Shown here in pieces: positions 8,351-16,962 of a DNA stretch of 64,000 bases; position 1 is the first letter of the stretch, and each line of letters begins with the position of its first letter. This stretch comes from Stenotrophomonas sp. SY1 (GTDB lineage Bacteria > Pseudomonadota > Gammaproteobacteria > Xanthomonadales > Xanthomonadaceae). The translations under genes and the position numbers were made by a program. The notes under the pieces are model-generated. The model worked only from the letters and a program-made list of their open reading frames with translations, had not been told where the DNA came from and made no database searches. The stretch covers positions 1,965,543 through 2,029,542 of the forward strand of contig NZ_JAJOYR010000001.1 of NCBI RefSeq assembly GCF_021202945.1, given 5' to 3'.

Positions 8351-9502
8351 TCAGTAAGCGTTCGGGTTTTCGCCCATTTCCGACAGCGTGGTCTTGCCCT
8401 TCAGCACGCGATACACCCAGGTGGTGTAGGCGATGATGATCGGCAGGAAGATCACCGTGGACAGCAGCATGATCCAGAGCGTGAGGTGGCTCGACGAGGC
8501 ATCCCACAGGATCAGGCTGGAGCTGGGCTGGCTGGAGGACGGCAGCAGGAACGGGAAGATCGCAAAGCCGACGGTGAAGATGATGCCGGCGATCGACAGG
8601 CCCGAAGCGATGAACGCCAGACCACCACGACGCTTGCGCAGCAGTACCGCACTGGCCAGCGCGCCCAGCAGACCCACCACCGGTGCCAGGATCGTGGCCG
8701 GCATGGTCTTGTAGTTGAGCATCCAGCCACCGGCTGCGGTGAGTTCGGCGGTCTTCAGCAGCGGGTTGCTGGCACCGTCGGTCACCACCTGCGAGGTGAT
8801 GGCGTAGCCCGGCAGGCCCATAGCCACCCAGAGGCCGCCCAGAGCGAACAGCACGAAGCTGATGATGGCGGCGATGCTGCCGAAGCGGGCCGAACGATCA
8901 GCCACCGGGCCGTCGGTCTTGAGCACCAGCATGGCGGCACCGTGCGAGACCAGCATGGCCACGCTGAGCAGGCCGGCGAGCAGGGCGAACGGGGTCAACA
9001 GGCCGAAGAACGTGCCTGTGTACCACACGCGCTGGCTGTCATCGAAGTGGTAGGGAACGCCCAACAGCACGTTGCCCACGGCCACGCCCATGATCAGCGC
9101 CGGGACGAAGCCGCCGATGAACAGTGCCCAGTCCCAGTTGTTGCGCCAGCGCTGGCTGGGCATCTTGCCGCGGTACTTGAAGCCGACCGGGCGCAGGATC
9201 AGGGCGAACAGGATGACGAACATCGCCAGGTAGAAACCGGAGAAGCTCACCGCGTACAGCGGCGGCCAGGCGGCGAAGATCGCGCCGCCGCCGAGCACCA
9301 GCCACACCTGGTTGCCTTCCCATACCGGGCCGATGGTGTTGATCACCAGCCGGCGTTCTTCGTCGGTCCTGGCCACGAACGGCAGCAGTGCGCCGACGCC
9401 CAGGTCAAAACCATCCATCACCGCAAAGCCGATCAGCAGTACGCCGAGCAGCAGCCACCAGATCACGCGCAGTGTCGTGTAGTCCAGAAGAATGAATTCC
9501 AT
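8351..9502 (-). CDS. cydB: Cytochrome bd ubiquinol oxidase subunit II
   Basis: 383 residues with about eight or nine hydrophobic segments. The N-terminal VIWWLLLGVLLIGFAVMDGFDLGVGALLPF and the following ...EERRLVINTIGPVWEGNQVWL stretch (quoted in part) are highly conserved in CydB. The subunit pairs with CydA in the inner membrane. With CydA and CydX it reduces oxygen to water using ubiquinol and has high oxygen affinity. ATG at 9502 lies 15 bases after cydA. Confidence 0.95.
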   Translation of the reverse strand: MEFILLDYTTLRVIWWLLLGVLLIGFAVMDGFDLGVGALLPFVARTDEERRLVINTIGPVWEGNQVWLVLGGGAIFAAWPPLYAVSFSGFYLAMFVILFALILRPVGFKYRGKMPSQRWRNNWDWALFIGGFVPALIMGVAVGNVLLGVPYHFDDSQRVWYTGTFFGLLTPFALLAGLLSVAMLVSHGAAMLVLKTDGPVADRSARFGSIAAIISFVLFALGGLWVAMGLPGYAITSQVVTDGASNPLLKTAELTAAGGWMLNYKTMPATILAPVVGLLGALASAVLLRKRRGGLAFIASGLSIAGIIFTVGFAIFPFLLPSSSQPSSSLILWDASSSHLTLWIMLLSTVIFLPIIIAYTTWVYRVLKGKTTLSEMGENPNAY

Positions 9503-9517
9503 GAGTGTTCTCCTGCC

Positions 9518-11101
9518 TTATGCCTGGCCAGCGGCCGGCTTGGTGGCGTGGTTGGAAGCGGAGGCCTTCTGCAGCGAGGGCAGGATGTCGTCCGGACCCT
9601 TGCGGATGGCCTTCAGCATCAGCTTGATCTCGATGATCATCAGTACCGTGTAGAGCGCGGTGAAGCCGGCCAGGGTCATGACGATCTGGTGCAGCGCCAG
9701 GCCCGATGCTGCGTAGAACGTCGGCAGCACGCCTTCCACGGCCCAGGGCTGGCGTCCGTACTCGGCGATGAACCAGCCGCATTCGATGGCGATCCACGGT
9801 GCCGGCAGCGTCCACAGCGCGATCCTCAGGAAGGTGCGCTTGTTCTCGAAGTTGTTGCGGCACGAGTAGTAGAAGGCCACCGCGAAGAAGGCGATCAGGT
9901 AGAAGCCCAGGCCTGCCATGATGCGGAAGGTCCAGAACAGCGGGGCAACGCGCGGCACCGTGTCCATCGCCGCCTGCGAGATTTCCTGCGGGGTGGCGTT
10001 GAGGATGTCCTCGCGGTAACGCTTCAGCAGCAGGCCGTGGCCCAGATCCTGCCAATGGCGGTCGAACATCTCGCGGGCCTCAAGGTCCTCCTTGTTGGCG
10101 CGGATGCGTTCCAGCGCGCCGTAGGCCAGCTGGCCACCACGGATGCGGTGTTCGGCGCGGTCGACCAGTTCCAGGATGCCCGGAATCGGCTGGTTCAACG
10201 AACGGGTGGCGATCAGGCCCATCAGGTACGGGATCTTGATCTCGTAATCGTTCTGGTGGGTCTGCTGGTTCGGGATGCCGAAGGCGGTGAAGTCGGCCGG
10301 CGCACGCTCGGTCTCCCACATCGCTTCGATGGCCGCCAGCTTCATCTTCTGGTGTTCGTTGGCGGCGTAACCGCTCTCGTCACCCAGCACCACCACCGAC
10401 AGCGAGGACAGCAGGCCGAACGCGGCAGCCACGGCGAACGAGCGGCGTGCCACGTCGTGGTGCCTGTTGCGCAGCAGGAAGAACGCGCTGATCGACATCA
10501 CGAACACCGCGCCGGTCACGTAACCGGCCGACACCGTGTGCACGAACTTGGCCTGTGCCACCGGATTGAACAGCACGGCCATGAAGTCCACGACTTCCAT
10601 GCGCATCGTTTCCGGGTTGAACACCGCGCCGACCGGGTTCTGCATCCAGCCGTTGGCGATCAGGATCCACAGCGCCGACAGGTTGGTGCCCAGTGCCATC
10701 AACCAGGTCACGGTCAGGTGCTGCACCTTGGACAGGCGGCCCCAGCCGAAGAAGAACAGGCCGATGAAGGTGGCTTCCAGGAAGAACGCCATCAAACCTT
10801 CGATGGCCAGCGGGGCGCCGAAGATGTCACCGACGTAGTGGCTGTAGTAGGACCAGTTCATGCCGAACTGGAATTCCATGACGATGCCGGTACCCACGCC
10901 CATGGCGAAGTTGATGCCGAACAACACGCCCCAGAACAGGGTCATGCGGCGCCAGACGTCTTTGCCGGTCATCACATAGACGCTCTCCATGATGGCGATC
11001 ATGAAGGACAGGCCCAGCGTGAGCGGGACGAAAAGGAAGTGGTACATCGCGGTCAGCGCGAACTGCAACCGCGACAGTTCTACGACTGTGGAGTCGATCA
11101 T
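9518..11101 (-). CDS. cydA: Cytochrome bd ubiquinol oxidase subunit I
   Basis: 527 residues. It carries the haem-binding segment MYHFLFVPLTLG near the N-terminus, the quinol-binding periplasmic loop region, and the GRQPW motif (EYGRQPWAVEG) typical of bd oxidases. I start it at ATG 11101 (MIDSTVVELSRLQFALTAMY), which has GAGG upstream; a longer frame reaches 11143 but adds 14 residues not found in the family. It is the first gene of cydABX, divergent from cydDC, with a perfect FNR box about 90 bases upstream. Low oxygen is therefore the likely inducing signal. Confidence 0.95.
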   Translation of the reverse strand: MIDSTVVELSRLQFALTAMYHFLFVPLTLGLSFMIAIMESVYVMTGKDVWRRMTLFWGVLFGINFAMGVGTGIVMEFQFGMNWSYYSHYVGDIFGAPLAIEGLMAFFLEATFIGLFFFGWGRLSKVQHLTVTWLMALGTNLSALWILIANGWMQNPVGAVFNPETMRMEVVDFMAVLFNPVAQAKFVHTVSAGYVTGAVFVMSISAFFLLRNRHHDVARRSFAVAAAFGLLSSLSVVVLGDESGYAANEHQKMKLAAIEAMWETERAPADFTAFGIPNQQTHQNDYEIKIPYLMGLIATRSLNQPIPGILELVDRAEHRIRGGQLAYGALERIRANKEDLEAREMFDRHWQDLGHGLLLKRYREDILNATPQEISQAAMDTVPRVAPLFWTFRIMAGLGFYLIAFFAVAFYYSCRNNFENKRTFLRIALWTLPAPWIAIECGWFIAEYGRQPWAVEGVLPTFYAASGLALHQIVMTLAGFTALYTVLMIIEIKLMLKAIRKGPDDILPSLQKASASNHATKPAAGQA

Positions 11102-11191
11102 GGCCAGGCTACCTCGTTGGTGTTGGGCATCATGAAAAGGCAAGAGGGGGGTTTATGGCGTGAATGCTCATCGTTCACATGGTTTCGCGCC

Positions 11192-11205
11192 TTGATCTGG
11201 ATCAA
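11192..11205. promoter_or_regulatory. FNR/Anr box between cydABX and cydDC
   Basis: TTGATCTGGATCAA is a perfect TTGAT-N4-ATCAA palindrome. It lies between the divergent cydA (start 11101) and cydD (start about 11302) genes, so one site could serve both. I see no convincing -10 at the standard distance for either direction. Confidence 0.75.
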
Positions 11206-11301
11206 TGTGGCCTGGGCGCCGCAGCGGCGAAGGTTCCGGCCGGCGGGCAGCGTGCTGCTTGCTTACAATCAGGCAGATTTCCTTCAGCAGAGTTGCCAGT
11301 C

Positions 11302-13014
11302 TTGAGCGATGTTTCCCCCTCCGGCGACGTGTTGCGTCAACAGCGCCGCCAGCAGCAGCAATGGCTGGCATCCCTGGCCGCTGGCGCCCGTTCCCGGCAA
11401 CGGCTGGCTGCAATTGCGGTGTGCAGCTCTGGCGCCTTGTTGATCGTGCAGGCCGGCGCCATCGCCTGGTTGATCCAGAGCATAGTCATGGAGCGTCAAC
11501 CCCTCGTGCAGACCGGTCACGTTTTCGGCCTGCTGGCGCTGGTATTGCTGCTGCGCAGCCTGCTGGGCGGGTTGGCCCAGTCAGCATCGGGGCAGGTGGC
11601 CGACACGGCCAAGCTGGCGTTGCGCGAGCAGGTCTACCGGCGGCTGATGGCACGTGGCCCGTTGTGGTTGCGGCGCCAGCGCAGTGGTGAGCTGGGCGAG
11701 CTGCTGGTGGCCCATGGTGACGCCATCGAGGGTTATTACGCCGGTTTCCAGCCGGTGCGGGTGGAAGTGGTGGTGGTGCCGGTGCTGATCGCGCTGGCGG
11801 TGGCCTGGGTGGACTGGGTGGTGGCGCTGATCTTCATCTTCACCGCGCCGCTGGTGCCGTTCTTCATGATGCTGGTGGGCTGGGGCGCCGAGGCGGCCAG
11901 CCGCCAGCAGCTTGGCGAGCTGGCGCGGATGAGCGGGCATTTCGCCGATCGCATCAAGGGCCTGGGCCTGCTGCGCCTGTATGGCCGGGGCCAGGCCGAG
12001 CTGGAAGGCATCAGCCAGGCCGCCGAAGGGGTCCGGGTACGCACCATGAAGGTGCTGCGGATCGCCTTCCTGTCTTCGACCGTGCTGGAGTTCTTCGCTT
12101 CGGTCAGTGTGGCGATGGTGGCGTTGTATCTGGGCCTTAGCTACCTGGGAATGATGTCCCTGCATGCGACGGTGCCGACCCTGGGCACCGGCATGTTCTG
12201 CCTGCTGTTGGCGCCGGAGTTCTATGCGCCGCTGCGGCGCCTGGCCGCGCATTACCACGATCGGGCCAATGCGCTGGCCGCCGCGGCTGAAGTCGAGCGA
12301 CTGCTCGCCGACGTGCCGGAGGATGAAGCACCAATGCCTGTGCCGGTGGATGCCGAGCCGGCACAGCGGCACGCGCCGATGGTGGCGCTGCGTTCGGCCA
12401 CATTGCGCCCGCAGGGGGCCAATCACGATGTGCTTGTCGGTTTCTCGCTGGATATCGCCGATGGCCAGCGGCTGGCGCTGGTTGGTCCCAGTGGCAGCGG
12501 CAAGAGCACCTTGCTGGAAGCCTTGGCCGGCTGGTTGCCGCCGCGCGAAGGCCGGATCGTGCTGCGTGACGGGCTGCGCGTGGGTTACGCCGGGCAGCGC
12601 CCGTATCTGTTCCACGGCTCCATCGCCGACAATCTGCGCCTGGCCGACCCGGCAGTCAGCGACACACGGTTGCAGGCAGTGGCTGAAGTCGCGCAGGTGA
12701 TGCGCTTTGCCCGGCATCTGCCGCAGGGGCTGGATACGGTGATTGGTGAGCGTGGTTTCGGCCTGTCCGGCGGCGAGGCGCGGCGCATCGGTCTGGCACG
12801 CCTGCTGCTGCTGGAGCCGGACCTGTTCCTGCTGGACGAACCCACGGCCTTCCTCGATCCGCAGACCGAGGCCGACCTGCTGCAGGCGCTGGCCTCGCAT
12901 ACACGCGGCCGTACGGTGCTGATGGCCACGCATAGCGAGGTGGCGATGCGCTGGGCCGATCAGATCATCCGCCTGCCGGGCTCGGTCAGCGAAGAACTGG
13001 AGGTGCTGCCATGA
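11302..13014 (+). CDS. cydD: CydD, subunit of the CydDC thiol ABC exporter
   Basis: 570 residues: an N-terminal six-helix ABC exporter domain (about 30-330) and a C-terminal ATPase domain with Walker A GPSGSGKST, signature LSGGEARRIGLARLL and Walker B LFLLDEPTAFLD. CydDC exports cysteine/glutathione or otherwise provides the redox conditions or haem handling needed to assemble cytochrome bd. The frame is open from 11164, but a start there would place the FNR box inside the coding region and add residues unlike the family. I choose TTG 11302 (MSDVSPSGD), with AGAG upstream. cydC overlaps by four bases (ATGA). Confidence 0.88.
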   Translation: MSDVSPSGDVLRQQRRQQQQWLASLAAGARSRQRLAAIAVCSSGALLIVQAGAIAWLIQSIVMERQPLVQTGHVFGLLALVLLLRSLLGGLAQSASGQVADTAKLALREQVYRRLMARGPLWLRRQRSGELGELLVAHGDAIEGYYAGFQPVRVEVVVVPVLIALAVAWVDWVVALIFIFTAPLVPFFMMLVGWGAEAASRQQLGELARMSGHFADRIKGLGLLRLYGRGQAELEGISQAAEGVRVRTMKVLRIAFLSSTVLEFFASVSVAMVALYLGLSYLGMMSLHATVPTLGTGMFCLLLAPEFYAPLRRLAAHYHDRANALAAAAEVERLLADVPEDEAPMPVPVDAEPAQRHAPMVALRSATLRPQGANHDVLVGFSLDIADGQRLALVGPSGSGKSTLLEALAGWLPPREGRIVLRDGLRVGYAGQRPYLFHGSIADNLRLADPAVSDTRLQAVAEVAQVMRFARHLPQGLDTVIGERGFGLSGGEARRIGLARLLLLEPDLFLLDEPTAFLDPQTEADLLQALASHTRGRTVLMATHSEVAMRWADQIIRLPGSVSEELEVLP

Positions 13015-14681
13015 AGCGCGACGACATGCGTGGCGTATTCAAACAGCATCGTGGCTGGCTGCTGCTGTCGGTGGTGTTGCTGCTGACCACGATGCTGGCC
13101 GGGGTAGGCCTGCTGGGTCTCTCCGGTGGCTTCCTCACCGGTGCCGCTATTGCCGGCGCTTTGGGCGCGGGCGCCACGTTCAACTTCTTCTCGCCCTCGG
13201 CCGGCATCCGTGGGCTGACCATGGCACGCATCGTGTCGCGCTACTTCGAAAAGCTGGTCGGGCATGAAGCCACGCTGCGCATCGCCCGCGACCTGCGTGT
13301 GTGGTTCTTCCGGCGCGCGCTGCCGTTGGCACCGGCGCGCCTGGGCAGCAGCCGTACCGGTGAACTGCTGGCGCGGTTGATGACCGATATCGGCGAAGTC
13401 GACGGTTTGCTGGTGCGCGCGGTCGGGCCGTTGCTGGCGCTGGCCGGCATAGCGTTGGCGGCGATGTTGGCGGCGGGGTTGATCTACTGGCCGGCGGCGT
13501 TGTTGCTGCTGGTGCTGGCGCTGTTGGTAGGGGTGGGCGTGCCGCTGATGGCGGTGCGTCATGGCGGCGAGGGCGAGCAGTTGCGCGCGCAGCGACGCAG
13601 CACCCTGCGGACGTTGGCGTTCGAGGGCCTGGAAGGGGCGCCCGACCTCACCGCGCTGCATGCGCGGCAGGACTGGACGGCGCTTGTGGATGCAGCGGCG
13701 CGGCAATTGGCCGACAGCGATCAGCGTCGGCGTCGCCGCTTGATCGGCGGCAATGTGTTGCACGCGATGATTTCCGGATTGGGCCTGCTGGCCATGCTGT
13801 GGCTGGCGTTGTCCGCGTTCGAGGCCGGCAAGGTGGAAGCACCGCTGGCGGTGGCGTTGGTGTTCCTGACCGTGGCGCTGCTGGAAGTGGCTGCCGGCAG
13901 TGGCGCAGCCTGGCAGGCACTGCAATCGGCGCGGGTTGCGGGCAAGCGGCTGAACCAGATTGTGGAACAGGCACCGGCAGTGGTCGACCCGGCCGATCCG
14001 CAGCCAGTGCCGTCTGGGCCTGCAACGCTCAGCTTCGAGCAGGTGGTGTTCTCCTGGCCGGGCGAGCCCCGGCGGCTGCTGGACGGCATCGATCTGCGGC
14101 TGGCGCCGGGCCAGCGTATCGCCATCCGTGGTGACAGCGGCTGCGGCAAGACCACCTTGTCAGCATTGATGCTGCGTTTGTGGGACCCGCAGCAGGGTGC
14201 AGTGCGCTACGGAGACGTGGACCTGCGCGCGTTCGCACAGGACAACTGGCACCGCCAGATTGCATGGCTACCGCAGGGTGCGCCGGTGTTTGCCGGCAGC
14301 ATTGCCGAGAACCTGCGCCTGGGCGATCCGCAGGCCAGCGAGGAGGCGATGTGGTCGGTGCTGGAACAGGTCCGATTGGGCGACTGGGCACGCCAGCAGC
14401 GCGGTCTGTCGGCGTGGGTGGGCGAGAACGGCGCCACCATGTCCGCTGGCCAGGCCCGCCGTCTGGCATTGGCGCGCGCGCTGTTGCGGGACGCGCCGCT
14501 GATGGTGCTGGATGAACCTACCGAAGGCCTGGATGTGGATACCGCCCATGCCTTGTTGATTGATCTGGCAGCGGCATTGGGTGAGCGGAGCCTGCTGATG
14601 ATCACCCACGGCCATCTGCCGGAAGGAGTGGTGCAGCGCGAGTACCGACTGCACCAGGGCCGTTTGCTGGAAGTGGAGTAG
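13011..14681 (+). CDS. cydC: CydC, subunit of the CydDC thiol ABC exporter
   Basis: 556 residues with the same arrangement as CydD: six membrane helices (about 10-310), then an ATPase with Walker A GDSGCGKTT, a degenerate signature SAGQARRLALARAL (the usual LSGG is MSAG here) and Walker B LMVLDEPTEGLD. It forms the heterodimer with CydD. It is translated from an ATG overlapping the cydD stop. The operon ends here; repeats rather than a classical terminator follow. Confidence 0.93.
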   Translation: MKRDDMRGVFKQHRGWLLLSVVLLLTTMLAGVGLLGLSGGFLTGAAIAGALGAGATFNFFSPSAGIRGLTMARIVSRYFEKLVGHEATLRIARDLRVWFFRRALPLAPARLGSSRTGELLARLMTDIGEVDGLLVRAVGPLLALAGIALAAMLAAGLIYWPAALLLLVLALLVGVGVPLMAVRHGGEGEQLRAQRRSTLRTLAFEGLEGAPDLTALHARQDWTALVDAAARQLADSDQRRRRRLIGGNVLHAMISGLGLLAMLWLALSAFEAGKVEAPLAVALVFLTVALLEVAAGSGAAWQALQSARVAGKRLNQIVEQAPAVVDPADPQPVPSGPATLSFEQVVFSWPGEPRRLLDGIDLRLAPGQRIAIRGDSGCGKTTLSALMLRLWDPQQGAVRYGDVDLRAFAQDNWHRQIAWLPQGAPVFAGSIAENLRLGDPQASEEAMWSVLEQVRLGDWARQQRGLSAWVGENGATMSAGQARRLALARALLRDAPLMVLDEPTEGLDVDTAHALLIDLAAALGERSLLMITHGHLPEGVVQREYRLHQGRLLEVE

Positions 14682-14743
14682 GCATCGCGCGCGTTCGTCG
14701 CGGCCGCACGTAGATGGGGCAGGCTTGCATCGGCTGGCACTCT

Positions 14744-14860
14744 TGTAGGAGCGGCGTGAGCCGCGAAGCTGGCGATGCAGCCGCTGCCAGCTTCCGTGCA
14801 ATTGCAGATGTTCGCGCTGTCGGAACGAGGATCGGCTTCGCGGCTCACACCGCTCCTACA
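14744..14860. repeat. REP doublet, copy E1 (117 bp)
   Basis: An outer inverted pair of GTAG-headed palindromes (14745-14765 and its inverse 14839-14859) frames a conserved core containing CAATTGCAGATGTTCGCGCT. The spacer inside each arm reads GTGA on one side and TCAC on the other, keeping the arms complementary. Part of the 417-base gene-free stretch 14682-15098. Confidence 0.85.
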
Positions 14861-14955
14861 CATGAGCGATCCCGGCAGAGGTCGCCGGACCGAATCGAGT
14901 GCCGGACGTGGTCACTATGGCGTTATTCGGCCGAAGCCGCGTGCTCCGTCACCGC

Positions 14956-15070
14956 CTAGGAGCGGCTTCAGCCGCGAAGCTGCTGAAGCAGCCACTGCCA
15001 GCTTGTGTGCAATTGCAGATGTTCGCGCTGTCGGAACGAGGATCAGCTTCGCGGCTGAAGCCGCTCCTAC
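14956..15070. repeat. REP doublet, copy E2 (115 bp)
   Basis: Same architecture as E1, with an almost identical core. The arm spacers changed together to TTCA and TGAA, so base pairing is preserved. It ends 28 bases before the stop codon of the gene at 15099-15713. Confidence 0.85.
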
Positions 15071-15098
15071 GTGCAGGTGGCTGGTGCAGGACGCGTGG

Positions 15099-15713
15099 TC
15101 AGAACAGCTTGGGAAGCCAGTCGCCTGCCACTTTGATCAGCACGATCAATCCGATCAGGTTGAAGAATACGGTCATCCAGAAAGTGCGCTGGAAACTGGG
15201 TTTGCTGACCTTGTGGTTGAACAGGCCCTGCGCAAGCAGGGCGCCAGGCCAGCCGCCGAGCAGCGCGATCAGATGCAACGTGCTTTCCGGCGTACGCCAG
15301 CGGTTGCGCTGCGCAGCGGCCTTGTCACTGACGTAGAACACCATCGCCAACAGACTCAGGCCGATGATCGTCACCATCGTCCAGTCAGGGATGAACCCGG
15401 CGCCCCAGACGGCGACGGTGGCAAACAGGACGACCATACCCAACGCCGTGCGCGGCAATGGGCGCGTTGATCGTGATGATTTCGCGCTGGCTTGCGCCTT
15501 GCCCGGGGTAACCAGGCGCACGGCCCGCGCATTGATGCGCCCGCGTTCGTCCTTGCGAGGCTCGTAGCTGATGAGCGTCCCATTGGCGGGGCGCTGCGGT
15601 CTGTGCTCAAAGGCCTTGATATGCACGAACGCACGCTCGCCGCCGCCATTGGGCGTCACGAAACCGTAGCCCTTTTCGTCGTTCCAATCCTGCAATCGTC
15701 CCTGGTAACGCAT
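15099..15713 (-). CDS. Cold-shock domain/DUF1294 membrane protein
   Basis: 204 residues in two parts. Residues 1-70 form a cold-shock domain (RYQGRLQDWNDEKGYGFVTP, FVHIKAF) expected to bind single-stranded nucleic acid. Residues about 85-204 hold three or four membrane helices with the DUF1294 pattern (SDKAAAQRNRWRTPESTLH, LLGGWPGALLAQ, HKVSKPSFQ). The fusion is common in proteobacteria but its role is unknown; it could tether RNA to the membrane. It stands alone between REP doublets on both sides. Confidence 0.85.
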   Translation of the reverse strand: MRYQGRLQDWNDEKGYGFVTPNGGGERAFVHIKAFEHRPQRPANGTLISYEPRKDERGRINARAVRLVTPGKAQASAKSSRSTRPLPRTALGMVVLFATVAVWGAGFIPDWTMVTIIGLSLLAMVFYVSDKAAAQRNRWRTPESTLHLIALLGGWPGALLAQGLFNHKVSKPSFQRTFWMTVFFNLIGLIVLIKVAGDWLPKLF

Positions 15714-15830
15714 GCGAGGCCCTGTCGAGTCCGTGGCGCATTGAAACCCAGTGACGTACTGCTGTGAAGTGGGGGAGTGGCTCAGGGCAGGACGCGTTCC
15801 GCTATCGCTAGAGCTGCTCTTGTAGGAGCG

Positions 15831-15936
15831 GCGTCAGCCGCGAAGCTGGCGATGCAGCCGTTCGCGGAATCCATGCAATTGCGGGCCTTCCCGTTGTCGG
15901 AGCCCGCGCCAGCTTCGCGGCTGACGGCGCTCCTGC
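15831..15936. repeat. REP doublet, copy E3 (106 bp)
   Basis: Same outer arms (GTAGGAGCGGC...) with spacers GTCA and TGAC, again compensating. The core is more diverged than in E1 and E2. It lies in the 248-base gap between the cold-shock/DUF1294 gene and the ligase gene. Confidence 0.8.
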
Positions 15937-15961
15937 AAAAGCGACGGGGCGCTGCATTTCT

Positions 15962-16810
15962 TCAGCGACTTGGGGCTTCATCGCGAACTCGCAGGAAGCG
16001 CGGGAAACGTGGCAGACCATGGACGGTGAGGCCGTTGTAGCGGTAGGTGACCTGGCTGCCGATGGGCGGTGGGTCGGCGCGTTGTGCATCCTTCAGGCCG
16101 CTGCCCAGACGGAAGCGCCTGCCGTCGGCGCGTTCCACCATCAATGCGCCGACCATGCCGACGTACTTGCCCTTGCCCGGCACGTAACCAATGATGCGTG
16201 CTTCGGCATCATCAAAAAGCTTGAGTTTGAACAGTCCTTCGCTGCGTCCTGCGCTGTAGCGGTTGTCCTGATGGTGCAGCATCAGGCCTTCCCCGCCGGC
16301 GTCAACGATGGCGCGCAGGTGCTGTTGCAGCTGCGCGTTGTCGGCAATGCGTTGTTGCGCGATGACCTCCAGATGCGGGTTGCGTGCCTGGCGCACCAAA
16401 GCTTCAAGCGCGTTGAAGCGCTGACCGAAGCCGCCGGTGTGAGCGGGCAGGTCGAAGGCCATGAAACGCAGCGGGTTCCAGTCGGCATCATTCGCCGGGC
16501 TGCTGCGGATGATGGCGCTGGTCGCTTCGAAGCGGTTGCGGCCCATCCACAGTTCGCCGTCCAGAGGCTGTCGTGGCCAGCCGCGCGTGAACCAGGCCGG
16601 TGCCGGGATCGGGTGGCCCGCGCGGCTCCACAGCCGGCTGCCGTCCCAGCGGGCGCGGACGCCATCGAGCTTCTCGCTGACCATGAACTGTGAAACATCC
16701 GGCCCATCGCGCCATTGTTCGGCCAGCATCAGCGATGGGCTGAGCGCATGCAGTGGTGCGGAGGTGAGCAGCAGGCACAGCAGCACGATGGTGAGCAGCA
16801 GGCGCGACAT
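15962..16810 (-). CDS. ligE: Exported ATP-dependent DNA ligase (LigE type)
   Basis: 282 residues. A signal peptide (about 1-22, LLLTSAPLHA) precedes a minimal ligase with no accessory domains. The nucleotidyltransferase part has the nucleophile motif SEKLDGVRARWDG (Lys47), motif III-like FMAFDLP, motif IV GGEGLMLH and motif V LFKLKLFDDAEA. A short OB-fold follows, with the TYRYNGLTVHGLPRFP element. LigE proteins seal nicks outside the cytoplasm and have been linked with DNA uptake or biofilm DNA. It is a monocistronic gene framed by repeats. The signal peptide is seen; periplasmic action is inferred from the family. Confidence 0.88.
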   Translation of the reverse strand: MSRLLLTIVLLCLLLTSAPLHALSPSLMLAEQWRDGPDVSQFMVSEKLDGVRARWDGSRLWSRAGHPIPAPAWFTRGWPRQPLDGELWMGRNRFEATSAIIRSSPANDADWNPLRFMAFDLPAHTGGFGQRFNALEALVRQARNPHLEVIAQQRIADNAQLQQHLRAIVDAGGEGLMLHHQDNRYSAGRSEGLFKLKLFDDAEARIIGYVPGKGKYVGMVGALMVERADGRRFRLGSGLKDAQRADPPPIGSQVTYRYNGLTVHGLPRFPRFLRVRDEAPSR

Positions 16811-16924
16811 GGTAGGCCCTCGGTGTGTGAGGGCTGCCAGCGTGGTGTTGGTGATCGGATGCGGCTATCGGTTGCTGCCGATGCGCGGCGTAGGGCCAGG
16901 CGCAGTGTGCGTGCTGATGTTTAT

Positions 16925-16950
16925 TGCAGGAGCGGCTCAAGCCGCTCCTG
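16925..16950. repeat. Single REP palindrome after metX
   Basis: GCAGGAGCGGC-TCAA-GCCGCTCCTGC, a near-perfect hairpin of the same family as E1-E3 but without core or partner. It lies 13 bases past the metX stop and may end or stabilise that transcript. Confidence 0.7.
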
Positions 16951-16962
16951 CCAGGCGCGTCG

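Noticed and set aside
8276..11305. Plus-strand open frame of 1009 codons antisense to cydAB
   Set aside because: Typical high-GC shadow: it is antisense to well-recognised cydA/cydB, is rich in Gln, His, Arg and Gly, and has no recognisable domain.
14682..15936. CRISPR-like array
   Set aside because: The repeats are inverted pairs of two different halves with unequal spacing, not direct repeats with unique spacers, and no cas genes are present.
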